The position numbers and the translations under genes are program-made. Under the pieces are notes generated by a model. That model searched no databases. It was not told the DNA's origin and saw only the letters and a list, made by a program, of their open reading frames with translations. A DNA stretch of 64,000 nt from Aquimarina intermedia (GTDB lineage Bacteria > Bacteroidota > Bacteroidia > Flavobacteriales > Flavobacteriaceae): positions 1-64,000 of the forward strand of contig NZ_VNHU01000008.1 of assembly GCF_008124785.1 (NCBI RefSeq). Direction: 5' to 3'. Every line of letters starts with the position of its first letter. Within the stretch, counting starts at the first letter, position 1. Shown here piece by piece: positions 36,092-46,309 of this stretch.

Positions 36092-39000
36092 TTATTTAAT
36101 GGTTAAAACTTTTATCTCTTTAAAGGGAGAAAGTGAGATACTTTCCATGCGTTTTTGATAGGTTTTCCATTCGGTATTGAAAAAAGCATTTGTTTTTTGT
36201 AAAGCGTCTTCAACCGCTACTTTCGCATGATTTAAAAGTGTCTGCTCTGTTGAGGTTAGACCGTTTTGTCGACTGCTTACGTACCACTCAGCCGTTCCTA
36301 AACGTTGCATAACATTAACATCAGGATTTCGTGTGATACCTTGTCTTTTATCTTCTTTACCAATGAAAACAGCTATAATACTGTCAACTTTTTTAATGAT
36401 TCCTTTGCTTGCTTCGATGTCCTTCTTGTAAGTTTTTTTATCCTCTTTCTGAAGTTTATTCTTATACTCGTTTGCAATTTTTTTGTTTTCAACCAATTGT
36501 TTCACTGCTTCGTAAGCGGCTTGACTATATTTCTCTAACGCTTTTGATGCATTGTACACCTCGTCAATATTAGTCGTAGAAACTTCTAAACGAGGATCGC
36601 TTTTAACTTTGATTTCACTTTTGCTAATTAGATCGCCATAATGAAGTTCTGCTCGATACGTACCGGGCTTAACGCGTACACCTCCGGGTTCGTTTTTTTG
36701 TTTTTCTATCGTTCTAGAAGGACGTGCTACCCCTTTTTCATCCATCCTCCATCGCATTTTGTAAAAACCTGTAGAGTCAGGAGTTTTTTGCTTCAAGGTT
36801 CTGATTAAACGATCTCCGTCATAAATTTTTAAGCTGATCGAATCCCATTTCACAGTAGTTTCATCTTGCTCATCGGCTGCCTCATTATCATCAGTTTCTT
36901 CAATAACCTTATCTGTTTCGGTTTCAGGTTTTTCTTCAACCTGAATAAAATAAGTAAAAGCGGCTCCATACTCTTTATTCTCACCATGATATACAGCATC
37001 TGCACCAAAACGACTCCCGCTAGGTTGTTGGTAGGCTGCCTGATAGGCAACTGAAGGTTCAAAAAGATTCACTTTTTGATTAAGAAGAGAAGCATCCTTG
37101 GCTAAAGCTCTCAAAGGCTTGATATCATCTAATACCCAAGCTGCGCGACCAAACGTTCCAATAACCAAATCGTGCTCTCTGGGATGAATTACCAAATCCT
37201 TAACAGGAACTGTCGGAAATCCATTAGTCCATTTAGTCCATGATTGTCCGGCATTAAGAGAGTAATATAATCCATCATCTGTTCCCAAAAATAACAGGTT
37301 TTTTTCTATAGGATCTTCAACAACACTTAGTGCATAGCTTGCTACATCATTTTGATCAACCAGACGATTCCACGTTTTTCCGTAGTTGGTAGTTTTGTAT
37401 ACATATGGTGTATAGTTGAATCTACGATAGTCATTTGCGACTAATAAAGCTTCACCTTTAGCCTTGTTTGAGGCTTTGATCTGTACGATCCAACTTCCTT
37501 GGGGTAACTCTTTTAAATTTTTGCTAACATCTACCCAATTTTGGCCGCCATCCATGGTGGTATGCACACGTCCATCATCGGTACCTACCCAAAGCATATC
37601 TTGTTCCAGCGGAGAAGGTTCGATAACGAGAATGGTAGTATGGTTTTCTGCTCCGGTAGCATCCAGAGTAAGTCCGCCACTTTCAGATTGTTTTTGTTTT
37701 TCAGGATCGTTGGTTGTAAGGTCTGGTGATATCACCTTCCATGTCAATCCTTTATCAGTACTTTTATGAACAAACTGACTTCCAAAATAAAGAGTTTTGC
37801 TGTCAAAGGGATCACTGTTGATAGCTGCGTTCCAGTTAAAACGAAGTTTCGTATCTGCATCTGGATGGGTTGGACGCACGGTATAATTATTTCCGGTCAT
37901 CCAGTCGTATCGACTTACAAACCCTTGCTGACTCATGGACCAGCCATAGCGGCTATCATCACGATCCGGTACTACATCAAATCCATCACCAAAGGATATT
38001 TCCTGCCAATAGGAATTTCGAATTCCTTGAGACTTCCACACATATGCAGGACCTCTCCAACTTCCGTTATCCTGCATACCACCGTATACATTATAAGGAA
38101 ATTCATTGTCTACATTGATATGATAAAACTGGGCTACCGGTAAATTACCGATAAAGCGCCAGGATGCTCCGCCGTCACGTGTGATATTAAGTCCACCATC
38201 GTTACCGTCAATCATATAGGAACCATCGGTAGGATGTATCCACCAAGCATGATGATCTGGATGAACCCCGTTATCCACTCCGTAAGCCGGCATTAACTGT
38301 GTGAAGTTTTTACCACCGTCTTCAGAAACATTCACATACGTAAAGACAGAATAGACTCTGTTTTCATTTTGAGGATCTACGAAAATATCTGAGTAATAAA
38401 AAGGACGATTCCCTATATCTTTTTTATCATTGATCATCTTCCAAGTGAATCCCCCGTCAAATGATTTATATAAAGCGTTTTTCTTAGCTTCTACCAAGGC
38501 GTAAACAATATTCGGCTTACTAGGTGCTATAGCAAGTCCAATTCTACCCAAATTACCTTTAGGCAGTCCGTCTTTTTCGGTACGTTCACTCCATGTTTTA
38601 CCACCATCATGGGTAATAAAGATTCCCGAACCTTCTCCACCGGAATTAAAAAACCATGGGTCTCTCTTATGTTCCCATAATGCTGCGATTAGTTTATTTG
38701 AATTTTTTGGATCCATAACTAAATCAGCCGCACCTGTTTTATTATTTGCGTACAATATTTTATTCCAAGTTTCACCACCATCGGTAGTTTTAAAAACTCC
38801 GCGTTCAGGATGTTCACCCCAAGGAGAACCTATGGCCGCAGCATATACAACATTTGGATTTGTAGGATCTATAATGATACGGTGGATATGTCTAGTCTTT
38901 TGAAGCCCCATAGCTTTCCAACTTTTTCCGCCATCCAGCGATCGATAGATACCGTATCCACCGTTCAAACTATTTCTCGGATTTCCTTCACCCGTCCCTA

Positions 39001-39304
39001 CCCAGATTACAGAGGGATTCGATTGTTGTACCGCAACTGCACCTATAGATGCCGTTATCTCGTTATCAAAGATTGGCTCCCATTTAATACCGCCTGAAGT
39101 AGATTTCCATAAACCACCAGAGGCAGTTCCTGCATAAATGATATTTGGATCAGAGGTCACTACATCAATAGTTGTTACTCGTCCACTCATACCACCTGGA
39201 CCGATATTACGAGGTTTGATTTCGTTTAAAATTTCATTTGTAAGAGTTTGTGAATAGGTCAGAAATGAAATACTCACTAAAAAAAGAAAAAATGTTTTTT
39301 TCAT
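36092..39304 (-). CDS. VPS10/sortilin-like BNR-repeat exported protein
   Basis: I start at ATG 39304 (MKKTFFLFLV), giving a clean signal peptide ending SYSQ and 1070 residues; an ATG four codons upstream is also possible. The first about 720 residues form a multi-bladed propeller with repeated Asp-box motifs (SLDGGKSW, TTDGGETW, THDGGKTW, SFDGGFTW, TMDGGQNW). This is the arrangement annotated as VPS10/sortilin-like or glycosyl-hydrolase-like in Bacteroidota. No sialidase active-site residues are evident. An acidic linker (about 815-835) and a C-terminal beta/coiled region follow. It probably binds peptides or glycans outside the cell and is co-transcribed with the S9 lipoprotein. Confidence 0.88.
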   Translation of the reverse strand: MKKTFFLFLVSISFLTYSQTLTNEILNEIKPRNIGPGGMSGRVTTIDVVTSDPNIIYAGTASGGLWKSTSGGIKWEPIFDNEITASIGAVAVQQSNPSVIWVGTGEGNPRNSLNGGYGIYRSLDGGKSWKAMGLQKTRHIHRIIIDPTNPNVVYAAAIGSPWGEHPERGVFKTTDGGETWNKILYANNKTGAADLVMDPKNSNKLIAALWEHKRDPWFFNSGGEGSGIFITHDGGKTWSERTEKDGLPKGNLGRIGLAIAPSKPNIVYALVEAKKNALYKSFDGGFTWKMINDKKDIGNRPFYYSDIFVDPQNENRVYSVFTYVNVSEDGGKNFTQLMPAYGVDNGVHPDHHAWWIHPTDGSYMIDGNDGGLNITRDGGASWRFIGNLPVAQFYHINVDNEFPYNVYGGMQDNGSWRGPAYVWKSQGIRNSYWQEISFGDGFDVVPDRDDSRYGWSMSQQGFVSRYDWMTGNNYTVRPTHPDADTKLRFNWNAAINSDPFDSKTLYFGSQFVHKSTDKGLTWKVISPDLTTNDPEKQKQSESGGLTLDATGAENHTTILVIEPSPLEQDMLWVGTDDGRVHTTMDGGQNWVDVSKNLKELPQGSWIVQIKASNKAKGEALLVANDYRRFNYTPYVYKTTNYGKTWNRLVDQNDVASYALSVVEDPIEKNLLFLGTDDGLYYSLNAGQSWTKWTNGFPTVPVKDLVIHPREHDLVIGTFGRAAWVLDDIKPLRALAKDASLLNQKVNLFEPSVAYQAAYQQPSGSRFGADAVYHGENKEYGAAFTYFIQVEEKPETETDKVIEETDDNEAADEQDETTVKWDSISLKIYDGDRLIRTLKQKTPDSTGFYKMRWRMDEKGVARPSRTIEKQKNEPGGVRVKPGTYRAELHYGDLISKSEIKVKSDPRLEVSTTNIDEVYNASKALEKYSQAAYEAVKQLVENKKIANEYKNKLQKEDKKTYKKDIEASKGIIKKVDSIIAVFIGKEDKRQGITRNPDVNVMQRLGTAEWYVSSRQNGLTSTEQTLLNHAKVAVEDALQKTNAFFNTEWKTYQKRMESISLSPFKEIKVLTIK

Positions 39305-39568
39305 GTTGAGATACATACTTTAAAATGCTGTTGAAAAATTTTTTTGAAGTGTAGTTGAAGCTGATGCGCTATTTTTATAGATAGGACTATACATGTATAT
39401 ATATCTAAGAATATTGAGATATACTTTAGTCGTTGGATTTTATAAAAAACAGCCATCATGCTTACGCTAAATAAGCTTATAAAGTTAAGAAAATCTTAAT
39501 GTAGTATTCTTAAAGCTATGTTAAGAAGCGCGGTGCTGTTACAACTTTACTGCGACCTACAAATTCTA

Positions 39569-39919
39569 CTATTTTATAACATCGAGCAGTTTAAAATCTT
39601 TATTTACTTTTATAGCGATCATCTTTCCGGTTTGAAGATTGAACATTTTCCATCGAAAACCGTAGGTAGTTTCAAAAATATCTGATCTGGCCATAGCCTT
39701 GAAGTCAATTCCATCGATATTGGCCATAACTTGGTTCACCATCATGTCAATGCCACGCTGTTGTACTTCTTCATCACTCAGCTTACGATCTCTCGGATTT
39801 TGAATGTGGTGAGTTAAAGGATAATCGCAGACACTATTGGATGCCGTATAGGCATCGGCATTTGTAAAAATGCTTGTTAATACAAGGAATAGGGTTGAGA
39901 GTAGTAGGCAATGTTTCAT
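39569..39919 (-). CDS. Small exported protein, unknown function
   Basis: Using ATG 39919 (MKHCLLLSTLFL) the protein has 116 residues with a signal peptide ending about NADA. The mature part has a helical middle (KLSDEEVQQRGIDMMVNQVM) and a C-terminal beta segment (TTYGFRWKMFNLQTGKMIAI). I do not recognise the family. It stands alone between the VPS10-like gene and the M28 peptidase on the same strand. Confidence 0.65.
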   Translation of the reverse strand: MKHCLLLSTLFLVLTSIFTNADAYTASNSVCDYPLTHHIQNPRDRKLSDEEVQQRGIDMMVNQVMANIDGIDFKAMARSDIFETTYGFRWKMFNLQTGKMIAIKVNKDFKLLDVIK

Positions 39920-40114
39920 AACTAGTGTTAAATGTAATTGCTTACTAAGTTGCAAACAATTACGGTTGTAAATTTATAACCATGTGTTGTAAGTGTTTAG
40001 TGCTTCAATTAAATCCCCAAAAGCACTGAGTTTTTTATAATAACGCTACTAAAATTAAAATGTTATATTTTTAAGTTACATTTTTAAATTGGACTAGTCA
40101 AATATTAGATCTAT

Positions 40115-41581
40115 TTACTTATTATACAACGTAGTACCTGCTGAAAAATATTTGTCTCCCTCAACCCAAAAAGGAGTAGTAGGGTTGTTAGCTATTTTAC
40201 GAGATGCCAGTACATAGGATTGGAAAAATTTAAACAAATATTCGTAATCCAAAGTGTCAGGATTATCGGTTACCTGATGATAATACTTAGTTATTTCTTC
40301 GTCAAATGCAGTGAAACCCATACTAAATGTTGGAGCAGGGATACCTTTGGCAGCGAAATGTACATTGTCAGAGCGATCAAACAAGCCTTGTTCAGGCGCC
40401 GGATCATCAATCGCTTTTAATCCAAATGCAGTTGCAGCATCTTTAATATCTTGTGCTGCAGTAGTACGTTCCAGTCCGATAATAGTTGCCAGCGTAGTAT
40501 CATTGTACCCTCCATTGTCGCTATTGAAACAATATACCATTTGTTTTAGAGGCAGCACAGGGTGCTCCACATACCATTGACTCCCTAACAATCCTTTTTC
40601 TTCACCCGTAAATAAGATGAATAGAGCAGATCGTTTCGTCGGAAATTTTGCTATATTTTTTGCAGCAGCCAATACAGTCACACTACCTACTGCATTATCA
40701 CGGGCACCGTTATAAATAGAGTCATTATCAACAGCTTTGCCTATTCCCACATGATCATAATGTGCAGAGTAAATAATGTATTCATTTTTAAGTCTTGGAT
40801 CGGTTCCTTCAACTATACCGACTACGTTTTGAGATTGAACAGTACTCTTGGTTATTCCTTCTATGGTAAATGTACCTTCTAAATTTTTAGTATCTTTAAA
40901 AAGTGTGTTTATTGTATCCGTAGCTATGCGCACCCAACTGTGTGCAAAGGGTTCTTCTTCATCGCCATCAATGGTTAATTTATCTGTGTTTAAGTAGTGA
41001 GACAGATTGTCCCAAACATTTTGATCGGCATCCATAATCTCGATCAAACCTTTGGCTCCCTTGGATTTGGCTAATGTTCTTTTCTTTTTAAGTAGGGCAA
41101 AAGCACTTCTTGGATCTGTTTTATCCGGACTGCCCGCAATGGCAATAATAATTTTTCCATTAACATCCTTTTTATCGTAATCTGTTTCTAAGCCATGGTT
41201 TACAAAAACCATTTCGCCGGTATAGGCAATATTCTTTTTGGTTACAGGCAATAAATTAGACGAACTTACAGTGCCAATAGCAAAAGTTGTATTTGTCGGT
41301 GTGGATATTTTTGTCAATACTACCGGTTGCATATAACTATTGTTTAATTTCGGAGCTGTTGCAACACCATATCCTCTGAACATAGTAGCTAAATATTGAG
41401 CGGCAATTTTATTTTCTGCTGATCCTGTAGCACGACCCTTTAACTCATCAGAAGCTAAGAAATAAATATGACCTTCGATTTCACTTTGTGTAATAGTCTC
41501 TTTGACCGTTTCGATGTCAGATTGGGCATAAGAGGAAAGTGCTGAGAGAAAGAGAACAAGTAACAAAGAGATATACTTCAT
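40115..41581 (-). CDS. M28 family aminopeptidase, exported
   Basis: The 488-residue protein has a signal peptide (MKYISLLLVLFLSALSSYAQ), a protease-associated domain insertion (about 100-245) and the M28 zinc-peptidase core. Metal ligands and catalytic residues are visible in order: YSAHYDHVG (His, Asp), YNGARDNAVGS (Asp), FTGEEKGLLGS (Glu-Glu), NSDNGG (Asp) and KYYHQVTD (His near 446). It should remove N-terminal residues from peptides outside the cytoplasm. It is divergent from the VWA gene. Confidence 0.92.
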   Translation of the reverse strand: MKYISLLLVLFLSALSSYAQSDIETVKETITQSEIEGHIYFLASDELKGRATGSAENKIAAQYLATMFRGYGVATAPKLNNSYMQPVVLTKISTPTNTTFAIGTVSSSNLLPVTKKNIAYTGEMVFVNHGLETDYDKKDVNGKIIIAIAGSPDKTDPRSAFALLKKKRTLAKSKGAKGLIEIMDADQNVWDNLSHYLNTDKLTIDGDEEEPFAHSWVRIATDTINTLFKDTKNLEGTFTIEGITKSTVQSQNVVGIVEGTDPRLKNEYIIYSAHYDHVGIGKAVDNDSIYNGARDNAVGSVTVLAAAKNIAKFPTKRSALFILFTGEEKGLLGSQWYVEHPVLPLKQMVYCFNSDNGGYNDTTLATIIGLERTTAAQDIKDAATAFGLKAIDDPAPEQGLFDRSDNVHFAAKGIPAPTFSMGFTAFDEEITKYYHQVTDNPDTLDYEYLFKFFQSYVLASRKIANNPTTPFWVEGDKYFSAGTTLYNK

Positions 41582-41770
41582 GGTGTGTAATTTTTTTGTA
41601 ATAATTACGTCAAATAGCTCAAGCTATCGACTCGATCTTCCAAATATAAAAAATCTTTTAACAAATCTGGGTGATAGGAGTTTCGGGTTGTAGGAGTCAA
41701 CAAATGTTAATTGACTATTAAGGTATCACTATACGATACGATTGTTTTTAAATTGTAGTAAATTTATGTA

Positions 41771-42901
41771 ATGAAGAAGACACAAGAAATATATAAAAAG
41801 GGCTTTTCTTTTCAACCTTATCAGGCACCGGATCAATCTCCTTTTGAAAAGCTTTTTGAAATTTTTCAAGAACTGATTACACATACTTCCGGAGATCTTG
41901 ATGAGGCTCTGGATTGGCTTAAGGAACTGGATAAAGAATATAATCTTACCACAGACGACTATACCTTGGATGATTTTGTAGAAGACCTGAAAAAGAAAGG
42001 GTATATACGAGAAGAAATTAAACCTGATGGTAAAGGAGGTATGGCTATTACTGCCAAAACTGAGCAAGCAATACGTAAAAGAGCATTAGATCAGATTTTC
42101 GGTAAGATAAAAAGAAGCGGATCAGGGAATCATGCTACAAAATATACAGGTAGAGGAGATGAGCACGCGGGAGAATTTAGAAACTATCAATATGGAGATG
42201 CGTTAGAACAGATATCAATCACTGAAAGTCTTAAAAACGCACAGATTAACCATGGGATGGACGAACTAAAGTTGACTGAGGATGATCTTATCGTAGAAGA
42301 AACGCAATATAAAGCACAGATGAGTACTGTGCTAATGATTGATATTAGCCACAGTATGATTTTATATGGCGAAGATCGAATCACGCCGGCAAAGAAGGTG
42401 GCTATGGCACTTGCAGAATTAATTACCACGCGATATCCAAAAGACACCTTGGATATTCTTGTGTTTGGGAATGATGCCTGGCCTATTGCTATTAAGGACT
42501 TACCCTATTTGCAAGTAGGACCTTACCATACCAATACAGTTGCAGGGTTGGAATTGGCAATGGATATGCTACGTCGTAAGCGTAATACCAATAAACAAAT
42601 ATTTATGATTACCGATGGGAAACCAAGTTGCTTGAGATTACCTGATGGACACTACTATAAAAATAGTAACGGATTGGATCGTCACATTGTAAACAAGTGT
42701 TATATGATGGCCCAGCAAGCGCGAAAGCTGCATATCCCTATAACCACCTTTATGATTGCTCAAGATCCGTATTTGATGCAATTTATCAGAGAGTTTACCT
42801 ATGCAAATCAAGGAAAAGCATTCTTTACTGGATTGCAAGGCTTAGGCGAAATGATATTTGAAGATTACGAAAATAACCGAAAGAAAAGAATCCGCAGATA
42901 G
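41771..42901 (+). CDS. VWA-domain protein (CoxE/BchD-like)
   Basis: The 376-residue cytoplasmic protein has an N-terminal helical region (about 1-175) and a von Willebrand A domain with a full MIDAS motif: Asp191-Ser193-Ser195 in DISHS, plus Thr and Asp in NTVAGLE and ITDGKPS. It lies 63 bases upstream of a MoxR-type AAA+ ATPase. VWA/AAA pairs act as metal-chelatase-like or chaperone machines that insert cofactors or remodel a partner complex. The client cannot be told from the neighbours. Confidence 0.88.
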   Translation: MKKTQEIYKKGFSFQPYQAPDQSPFEKLFEIFQELITHTSGDLDEALDWLKELDKEYNLTTDDYTLDDFVEDLKKKGYIREEIKPDGKGGMAITAKTEQAIRKRALDQIFGKIKRSGSGNHATKYTGRGDEHAGEFRNYQYGDALEQISITESLKNAQINHGMDELKLTEDDLIVEETQYKAQMSTVLMIDISHSMILYGEDRITPAKKVAMALAELITTRYPKDTLDILVFGNDAWPIAIKDLPYLQVGPYHTNTVAGLELAMDMLRRKRNTNKQIFMITDGKPSCLRLPDGHYYKNSNGLDRHIVNKCYMMAQQARKLHIPITTFMIAQDPYLMQFIREFTYANQGKAFFTGLQGLGEMIFEDYENNRKKRIRR

Positions 42902-42964
42902 TCTGCTAATTACGAAAAACAAGAATAAGAAACTGATAATTTAAAGCATTACTACACTACATAT

Positions 42965-44431
42965 ATGATGAACATAGCGAACTTAACTACTTTAGGAGCT
43001 TTAAAAGCTGAAGGATATCAAAGTTTATCTATAAAAGATGAATTGCGAAAAAATTTAATCAAAAAATTACAAAACAAAGAAGAGACGTTTGAAGGTATCC
43101 ACGGATATGAAAATACAGTAATCCCTGAATTGGAACGTGCAATTCTTTCGCGACATAATATTAATCTCTTGGGACTTAGAGGACAGGCCAAAACCAGATT
43201 AGCGCGTCAAATGATCAATCTTTTGGACGAGTATATACCAGTGGTGGCGGGATCAGAGATTAACGATGATCCTTTCAATCCCATTTCGCGTTTTGCCACG
43301 ACTTTAATCGAGGAGAAAGGGGATGAGACTCCGATTACCTGGCTACACAGAACTGATCGCTTTGCGGAAAAACTTGCAACGCCCGATGTGACGGTAGCCG
43401 ACATAATTGGCGATGTGGACCCAATAAAGGCAGCAAATTTAAAACTGAGTTATGCAGATGATCGGGTAATACACTTTGGTATGATCCCGAGAGCGAATCG
43501 CTGTATTTTTGTGATTAATGAGTTGCCTGACTTACAGGCGCGAATACAAGTGGCCTTATTTAATATTTTACAAGAAGGAGATATCCAAATACGAGGGTTC
43601 AAATTACGATTACCATTGGATATGCAATTTGTATTTACCGCGAACCCGGAAGATTATACCAACAGAGGTAGTATTGTTACGCCATTAAAAGACAGGATAG
43701 GATCCCAAATACTTACGCATTATCCTGAAACGATTGCGATCGCAAAGACTATTACACAGCAAGAAGCAGGGTCAGACAAGAGACAAAAAGAATTAGTACA
43801 TGTTCCTGAGTTGGCAAAAGATTTATTAGAACAGATAGGTTTTGAAGCGCGTGAAAGCGAATATATTGACCCAAAAAGCGGAGTGAGTGCACGTATGAGT
43901 ATCACAGCCTACGAAAATTTATTAAGTACGGCAGAGTATCGTGCCTTAGGATCAGGTGATGAGCGCACCTTGTTACGAGTAAGTGATTTTATGGGAATTG
44001 TACCGGCTATTACAGGAAAAGTTGAGTTGGTTTATGAAGGAGAGCAGGAAGGAGCCGATGCCGTTGCGCAGACGTTAATATCTAATGCTATAAAAACGCT
44101 TTTTCCTGATTACTTTCCAAAAATTGAAAAATTAGAGAAAGAGGGTGAAGAGAGTCCTTATCAACAGCTGATAGATTGGTTTTTTGAAGAAAGTGGTTTT
44201 GAATTATTGGACGATGTATCTGATCAAGAGTACAAAGCTAAACTCGATGCTGTTATACCTTTAAAACAGTTGTTACAAAAATATCATCCTGATGTAGCTC
44301 AAAATGATAGTTATTTTCTGAAAGAATTTCTATTGTGGGGGCTGGTTGAATATAAAAAGTTAAGTAAATATCGTCTTTCTGAAGGGTTTAGATTCAAAGA
44401 TGTATACGGCGGTTATATCAGTGGATTATAA
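42965..44431 (+). CDS. MoxR/Mg-chelatase-type AAA+ ATPase
   Basis: The 488-residue protein has Walker A in GLRGQAKTR (70-78), Walker B-like CIFVINELPDL, sensor-1 VFTANPEDYTNRGSI and an arginine-finger region LKDRIGSQI. A C-terminal lid extends through GVSARMSITAYEN. It should work with the upstream VWA protein as a two-component ATPase machine. It converges with the DUF1853 gene; only a weak hairpin lies between them. Confidence 0.9.
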   Translation: MMNIANLTTLGALKAEGYQSLSIKDELRKNLIKKLQNKEETFEGIHGYENTVIPELERAILSRHNINLLGLRGQAKTRLARQMINLLDEYIPVVAGSEINDDPFNPISRFATTLIEEKGDETPITWLHRTDRFAEKLATPDVTVADIIGDVDPIKAANLKLSYADDRVIHFGMIPRANRCIFVINELPDLQARIQVALFNILQEGDIQIRGFKLRLPLDMQFVFTANPEDYTNRGSIVTPLKDRIGSQILTHYPETIAIAKTITQQEAGSDKRQKELVHVPELAKDLLEQIGFEARESEYIDPKSGVSARMSITAYENLLSTAEYRALGSGDERTLLRVSDFMGIVPAITGKVELVYEGEQEGADAVAQTLISNAIKTLFPDYFPKIEKLEKEGEESPYQQLIDWFFEESGFELLDDVSDQEYKAKLDAVIPLKQLLQKYHPDVAQNDSYFLKEFLLWGLVEYKKLSKYRLSEGFRFKDVYGGYISGL

Positions 44432-44457
44432 AGAATCAAGAAGTCTTTCTTATATAA

Positions 44458-45288
44458 TTACCACCAGGTTATAAAAATTTTCTGATACTGATCCTCTTTG
44501 GTTTTTATCCAAACCATAGGGGATTTTTTTTGCTCACAAGCCTGCTCAATTTGAGATAAAATTTCTACGAAAGAAATCCAGGTGGTTCCATGAGCGGGAT
44601 TGATGATCCACTCTTTTTTCAGCGGAAGATAATACGCTGCATCTTGATCAAACTGGTTTTTAAAATCATGAAACGAGGTCCAAAATCCTGCAATTGGCGG
44701 TTTTCTTTCTTCAAATATGGCTGAAGCTGTCATATGCAGCGGTAGATATAGTTGTGTAAGAAAACATACACGCTGTTCAAAGTTCTGCGAACTCAAATTT
44801 AGTGAAGCCAAAATTTTTTCAGTTTCTTCGTTATATAGAAGAGGCAATTGCTTTTTGAGTAATTTATTAGACTTTAGATCGTAACTATCTTTACGATTTG
44901 GACCGATCCACCCGGTTTCATGTGATGCTGCGATCGTAGGATCATAAATGTAAAATTTATAGACCAGTTCGATATGCAAAAAGGATTGAGTTGCTTTATT
45001 TTTAACTAAGAAATCTAATTCGCCAATGGTTTGTTTTTCTTTAAATACCTGAATACCACTTCGCAGTAACTCAAAGGCTGAATGCGTTTTGATGTAGTAT
45101 TCAAAAAAGTGTTCAACACGTTTGCCCAGTACTTCATTTGGATGTATATGAATATGTTTTTTTAATTCTTCTTCAGAGGGTATTTTATCTTGCTGTACAA
45201 GGAATGGATCAAATGTATTGGGTATATACTCCAACAAACTTGGGGTGTTCAAAAAGCCTGAATACTGTGATTGTAAGTCTGTCAACAC
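44458..45288 (-). CDS. DUF1853 family protein
   Basis: The 276-residue protein matches DUF1853: PEEELKKHIHIHP-like N-terminus, LGKRVEHFFEYYI, then KQTIGELDFLVKN and FLHIELVYKFYIYD, a PD-(D/E)xK-like arrangement (Glu, Asp, Glu-Leu-Val-x-Lys). This makes a nuclease-related fold possible, but the family has no proven activity. It is the last gene of a four-gene minus-strand operon; its start directly abuts the pirin stop. Confidence 0.8.
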   Translation of the reverse strand: MLTDLQSQYSGFLNTPSLLEYIPNTFDPFLVQQDKIPSEEELKKHIHIHPNEVLGKRVEHFFEYYIKTHSAFELLRSGIQVFKEKQTIGELDFLVKNKATQSFLHIELVYKFYIYDPTIAASHETGWIGPNRKDSYDLKSNKLLKKQLPLLYNEETEKILASLNLSSQNFEQRVCFLTQLYLPLHMTASAIFEERKPPIAGFWTSFHDFKNQFDQDAAYYLPLKKEWIINPAHGTTWISFVEILSQIEQACEQKKSPMVWIKTKEDQYQKIFITWW

Positions 45289-46305
45289 CTAGGATTCTTT
45301 TTCAATTAAATTTCCGTCAGGATACAGCGCAAAGCGTCCTTTTTCAGCTGCGTGTACATGATCATATTTTGGCCAGGGCCAACCACCAAACTCAGTTTTT
45401 TGATAGGTTGTGATGGCTTCAGAAATTTCAGCACGGGTATTCATCACAAAAGGTCCTTGTTGCACGACCGGCTCGTTGATTGGATTGCCTGGCAGAAGTA
45501 AGAAATGACTTTCGGTAGCTCCGTTAACCAAGGTGAGCGGAACGGAAGGATTGGTTATAATACGATGTCCTGCCGGAATGGTGAATCCCTCCGTCAGTAG
45601 TTCACCTCCTTTAAAGAAATACAAAGATCGCGAAGTTGACTGACTTGTGGTGGGTAAGGTAAGCGTTGCACTGGGTTCCATGACTACCGTCCAAATCGCA
45701 ACGTTATTGTTGGGGTCTGAAGCCCAGGAATCAGGGGCGCTATCAGGTGCTGTTACACCGTCCAATGTTCCTGCTATTAAAGTTACCATAGTATTAAGTC
45801 CGTTGGTATCTTGTTTGGTAACTATCGGAATATCTTCATGCCATAACATTTTAAAATGTGGCGCAACAAATTTGGATTTTTTCGGAAGGTTCAACCAAAT
45901 CTGAAAAAGTAAAAAAGGATTTTTATCGTTTTTATTAAGAAGAGGAAACATTTCTGAATGCTGTACACCACTCCCGGCAGTCATCCACTGCACATCCCCA
46001 TTACCGAACCTGCCCGCAGCACCTAATGAATCTGAATGATCAACTAAACCCTTTTGCGCGATGGTCACCGTCTCAAAACCCCGATGTGGATGCGCAGGAA
46101 AACCCGGTACGGTAGTACCATGATACATTCTGAATCCGTCCTTTTCTATAAAATCCTGTCCAAGATTTCGTCCCTGCAAGGATGCAGCCGGACCTAATTG
46201 ATCGTCACCTTCAGGATATAAATCTTCGTGATAAGCACAAAAGAGAAAGGGATCACTCGTTTCCCAAGGGAATCCAAGGGGTTTTATTTTTTGAATGGCA
46301 TCCAT
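45289..46305 (-). CDS. Pirin family protein (bicupin), second copy
   Basis: The 338-residue bicupin carries the pirin metal site (FPAHPHRGFETVT, VDHSDS, SGVQHSEMFP) and the C-terminal GNPINEPVVQQGPFVMNTRAE motif. It is longer than the pirin at 2180 because of an N-terminal extension and a central insert; the two are clearly diverged paralogues. It lies 4 bases after the S10 peptidase and abuts the DUF1853 gene, indicating an operon. Confidence 0.9.
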   Translation of the reverse strand: MDAIQKIKPLGFPWETSDPFLFCAYHEDLYPEGDDQLGPAASLQGRNLGQDFIEKDGFRMYHGTTVPGFPAHPHRGFETVTIAQKGLVDHSDSLGAAGRFGNGDVQWMTAGSGVQHSEMFPLLNKNDKNPFLLFQIWLNLPKKSKFVAPHFKMLWHEDIPIVTKQDTNGLNTMVTLIAGTLDGVTAPDSAPDSWASDPNNNVAIWTVVMEPSATLTLPTTSQSTSRSLYFFKGGELLTEGFTIPAGHRIITNPSVPLTLVNGATESHFLLLPGNPINEPVVQQGPFVMNTRAEISEAITTYQKTEFGGWPWPKYDHVHAAEKGRFALYPDGNLIEKES

Positions 46306-46309
46306 ATAT

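Noticed and set aside
36305..39097. Several open frames on the + strand opposite the VPS10-like gene
   Set aside because: They are antisense to a gene with strong domain evidence; their predicted proteins show no recognisable motifs.
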